From the NCBI GenBank assembly GCA_001970855.1, contig LSSN01001596.1, positions 1-32,605 on the forward strand: a stretch of 32,605 bases of DNA. Direction: 5' to 3'. This document shows, piece after piece, positions 31,081 through 32,605 of the stretch. A model generated the notes under the pieces. It saw only the letters and a list, made by a program, of their open reading frames with translations. It did not search any database and was not told the origin of the DNA. The DNA is from Smittium culicis. Its lineage: Eukaryota > Kickxellomycota > Harpellomycetes > Harpellales > Legeriomycetaceae. Within the stretch, counting starts at the first letter, position 1, and the number at the start of each line of letters is the position of its first letter. Both the position numbers and the translations under genes were made by a program.

Positions 31081-32605
31081 ATGAGTGACTATGAGAAAGG
31101 TCACATAGCCTCTGATGACTTAACCTCAGATGGATACATCATTGATCAGCCAGAAGATTTCATCGGTGGCGTCCCTGAGCCTCTTCGTGCCTCAGCTTGG
31201 TTTATCATTGCTACTGAACTTTGTGAACGTTTCACTTACTATGGCGCATCACTTATGTTCACACAGTATCTAAGAGGTCAGTTAAATGTTTCGAAAGTCG
31301 ACTCTGTAGCTATTAACCGTGGGTTCCAATTCTTCTGCTACTTCACCACCCTTTTCGGTGCTCTTATCGCTGATCAATATCTTGGTAAATTCAAAACTAT
31401 TGCCTTGTTTGCTTCCTGGTATGTGATTGGTGCTGCTCTCTTAGCGGTTTCCGCTCTGGATTCTTTAAACTTTTCATCACGCCTCCCTCTGTTCATCGTT
31501 TCCACTTACCTTTTCATCGGACTTGGAACTGGTGGTATCAAGTCAAACGTATCCGCATTCGTTGCTGAACAAGTTAAATCAGGATATAAGCCTACATCTA
31601 TTCCGGGGATTTACATAGATTCAAGAGCTACTATTGAAAGATGCTACCGCTACTTCTATATGGCCATTAACATTGGTGGCTTTGCTGGTATGCTTGCTTG
31701 CCCTCAAATCGCCAAAAACAAGAGCTACTTTGCTGCATTTTTGGTGCCCGCGATTGTTATGGCTGTCGGTGTTCTCGTTTTCATTCCTGGATATAAACTA
31801 TATGTAACCAAACCTATTGGAGGTTCACCTTTCCTTAAGGTATACAGATGCATGCGATATGCTCTTAAAAACAAAAGCCCTTCAAACGAACACTGGCTCG
31901 ATGGCGCTAAAGGCTTGAAAGATGGAGAGTGGGACGACAAATTTGTTGATGGCTTGAAACGTAGTGTTAGAGCTTGCAAAGTTTTCATTTTCTACCCAAT
32001 CTACTGGGCCTTGTACAACAACATGACTGATAACTTTATCAACCAAGGTCTACAAATGTCTCGTCCTAAGTGGCTATCCGTTGACCAGCTTAACGTAGTT
32101 AACAGTCTCGTACTCATTGTCACTATCCCCATTTTCGATACATTGATCTTCCCAATGCTTGCCAAACGTGGTGTATATCTCGGCCCAATCAAGAGAATCT
32201 TCATCGGTTTTATGATTGTTGCTGCTGGTTTTGTGTACGTTACTGTCCTCCAAAAGATGGTTTACAAAACTGGACCATTCTACGACTTCACTGGTGCTGA
32301 TGTTACCGAGGATTCTTTTAACAACATTTCTGTGTGGTGGCAAATTCCTGCATATGTTAGTATAGGTGTCTCTGAAATCTTCGCTTCCATCACTGGTCTT
32401 GAATACGCTTTCTCACAAGCCCCTGCTGAACTCAAATCCACTCTCACTGCCGTATTCTTGTTCACTAATGCCGGTGGTTCTTTAATTGGTTTGATCTTGG
32501 CCATCTGGAGTGGAGATCCAACCGTCTTGTATACTTTCGCTGCTCAATCTTCCATCATGTTTGTATTCGGTATCGCTTTCTACTTCATGTTCAGACATTA
32601 TGACG
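31081..32605 (+). CDS. PTR2-type proton-coupled oligopeptide transporter, 3' end beyond the window
   Basis: POT/PTR family plasma-membrane transporter that imports di- and tripeptides with protons. The frame is open from ATG at 31081 to the window edge, 508 residues; fungal members usually have about 550-620, so the last helices and tail are missing. After a hydrophilic N-terminus, IGGVPEPLRASAW leads into TM1 with the proton-coupling motif ExxERFTYYG at 46-55. Next come the loop ALIADQYLGKFKTI, then GTGGIKSNVSAFVAEQ, and the family signature FYMAINIGGFAGM at 192-204. A central cytosolic loop (SPSNEHWLDGAKG, DDKFVDGLKRS) precedes IFYPIYWALYNNMTDNFINQ, and AYVSIGVSEIFASITGLEYA is the conserved late-helix region. 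No intron is needed. Codon use looks stronger (GC-richer) than the surrounding DNA. No partner gene is visible. A stop-free frame with intact motifs indicates a functional gene. Confidence 0.95.
   Translation, partial: MSDYEKGHIASDDLTSDGYIIDQPEDFIGGVPEPLRASAWFIIATELCERFTYYGASLMFTQYLRGQLNVSKVDSVAINRGFQFFCYFTTLFGALIADQYLGKFKTIALFASWYVIGAALLAVSALDSLNFSSRLPLFIVSTYLFIGLGTGGIKSNVSAFVAEQVKSGYKPTSIPGIYIDSRATIERCYRYFYMAINIGGFAGMLACPQIAKNKSYFAAFLVPAIVMAVGVLVFIPGYKLYVTKPIGGSPFLKVYRCMRYALKNKSPSNEHWLDGAKGLKDGEWDDKFVDGLKRSVRACKVFIFYPIYWALYNNMTDNFINQGLQMSRPKWLSVDQLNVVNSLVLIVTIPIFDTLIFPMLAKRGVYLGPIKRIFIGFMIVAAGFVYVTVLQKMVYKTGPFYDFTGADVTEDSFNNISVWWQIPAYVSIGVSEIFASITGLEYAFSQAPAELKSTLTAVFLFTNAGGSLIGLILAIWSGDPTVLYTFAAQSSIMFVFGIAFYFMFRHYD

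Noticed and set aside
31725..32504. Four minus-strand frames opposite the peptide transporter
   Set aside because: Shadows of the intact PTR2-type frame on the plus strand.
1..32605. tRNA, rRNA genes and CRISPR arrays
   Set aside because: I looked for tRNA B-box-like motifs with matching cloverleaf context, rRNA-like GC-rich blocks and regularly spaced short repeats; none was convincing, and CRISPR arrays are not expected in a fungal nuclear genome.

Overview
This window reads as nuclear DNA of a filamentous or yeast-like fungus. It is AT-rich, the genes are spliced with short introns (about 90 to 180 bases, GT...AG), and the best protein matches are fungal membrane transporters. Two retrotransposon relics of types found in fungi sit between the genes. 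I cannot place the species. An early-diverging, AT-rich fungal lineage is only an impression.

Layout. 1-2026 holds no intact gene; it carries one TTAA-flanked miniature element (MITE) and a GC-richer stretch of unknown nature. 2027-4132 (+) is a three-exon MFS transporter, converging on a two-exon bestrophin-like (UPF0187) channel gene at 4502-5727 (-). 5728-7830 shows nothing recognisable. 7850-11215 (-) is a badly decayed DIRS-type retroelement: RT, RNase H and tyrosine recombinase are all still readable. 11216-13086 is empty AT-rich DNA. 13092-18414 (+) is a full-length but dead Ty3/gypsy chromovirus with two 262-bp LTRs and a 5-bp target duplication (ATTAG). 18420-21112 is mostly empty, with one decayed MITE. 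21113-22892 (+) is a two-exon Ser/Asn-rich protein with a 21-residue tandem repeat. 24052-25399 (+) is a three-exon unknown membrane protein with an acidic serine tail. 26035-30428 is a cluster of about a dozen TTAA-flanked MITEs. 31081 to the window end (+) is the 5' part of a PTR2-type oligopeptide transporter.

The five host genes do not form an obvious pathway; three encode transport or channel proteins. The most interesting material is the mobile DNA. First, the MITE cluster resembles piggyBac-type elements: TTAA target and CCCTTTC termini. It includes a nested insertion whose empty site can be read directly, and three junctions where neighbours share a single TTAA. Second, the chromovirus has an 11-base match between the region just after its 5' LTR and a site about 37 bases downstream of the LTR TATA box, the geometry expected of Tf1-style self-priming.
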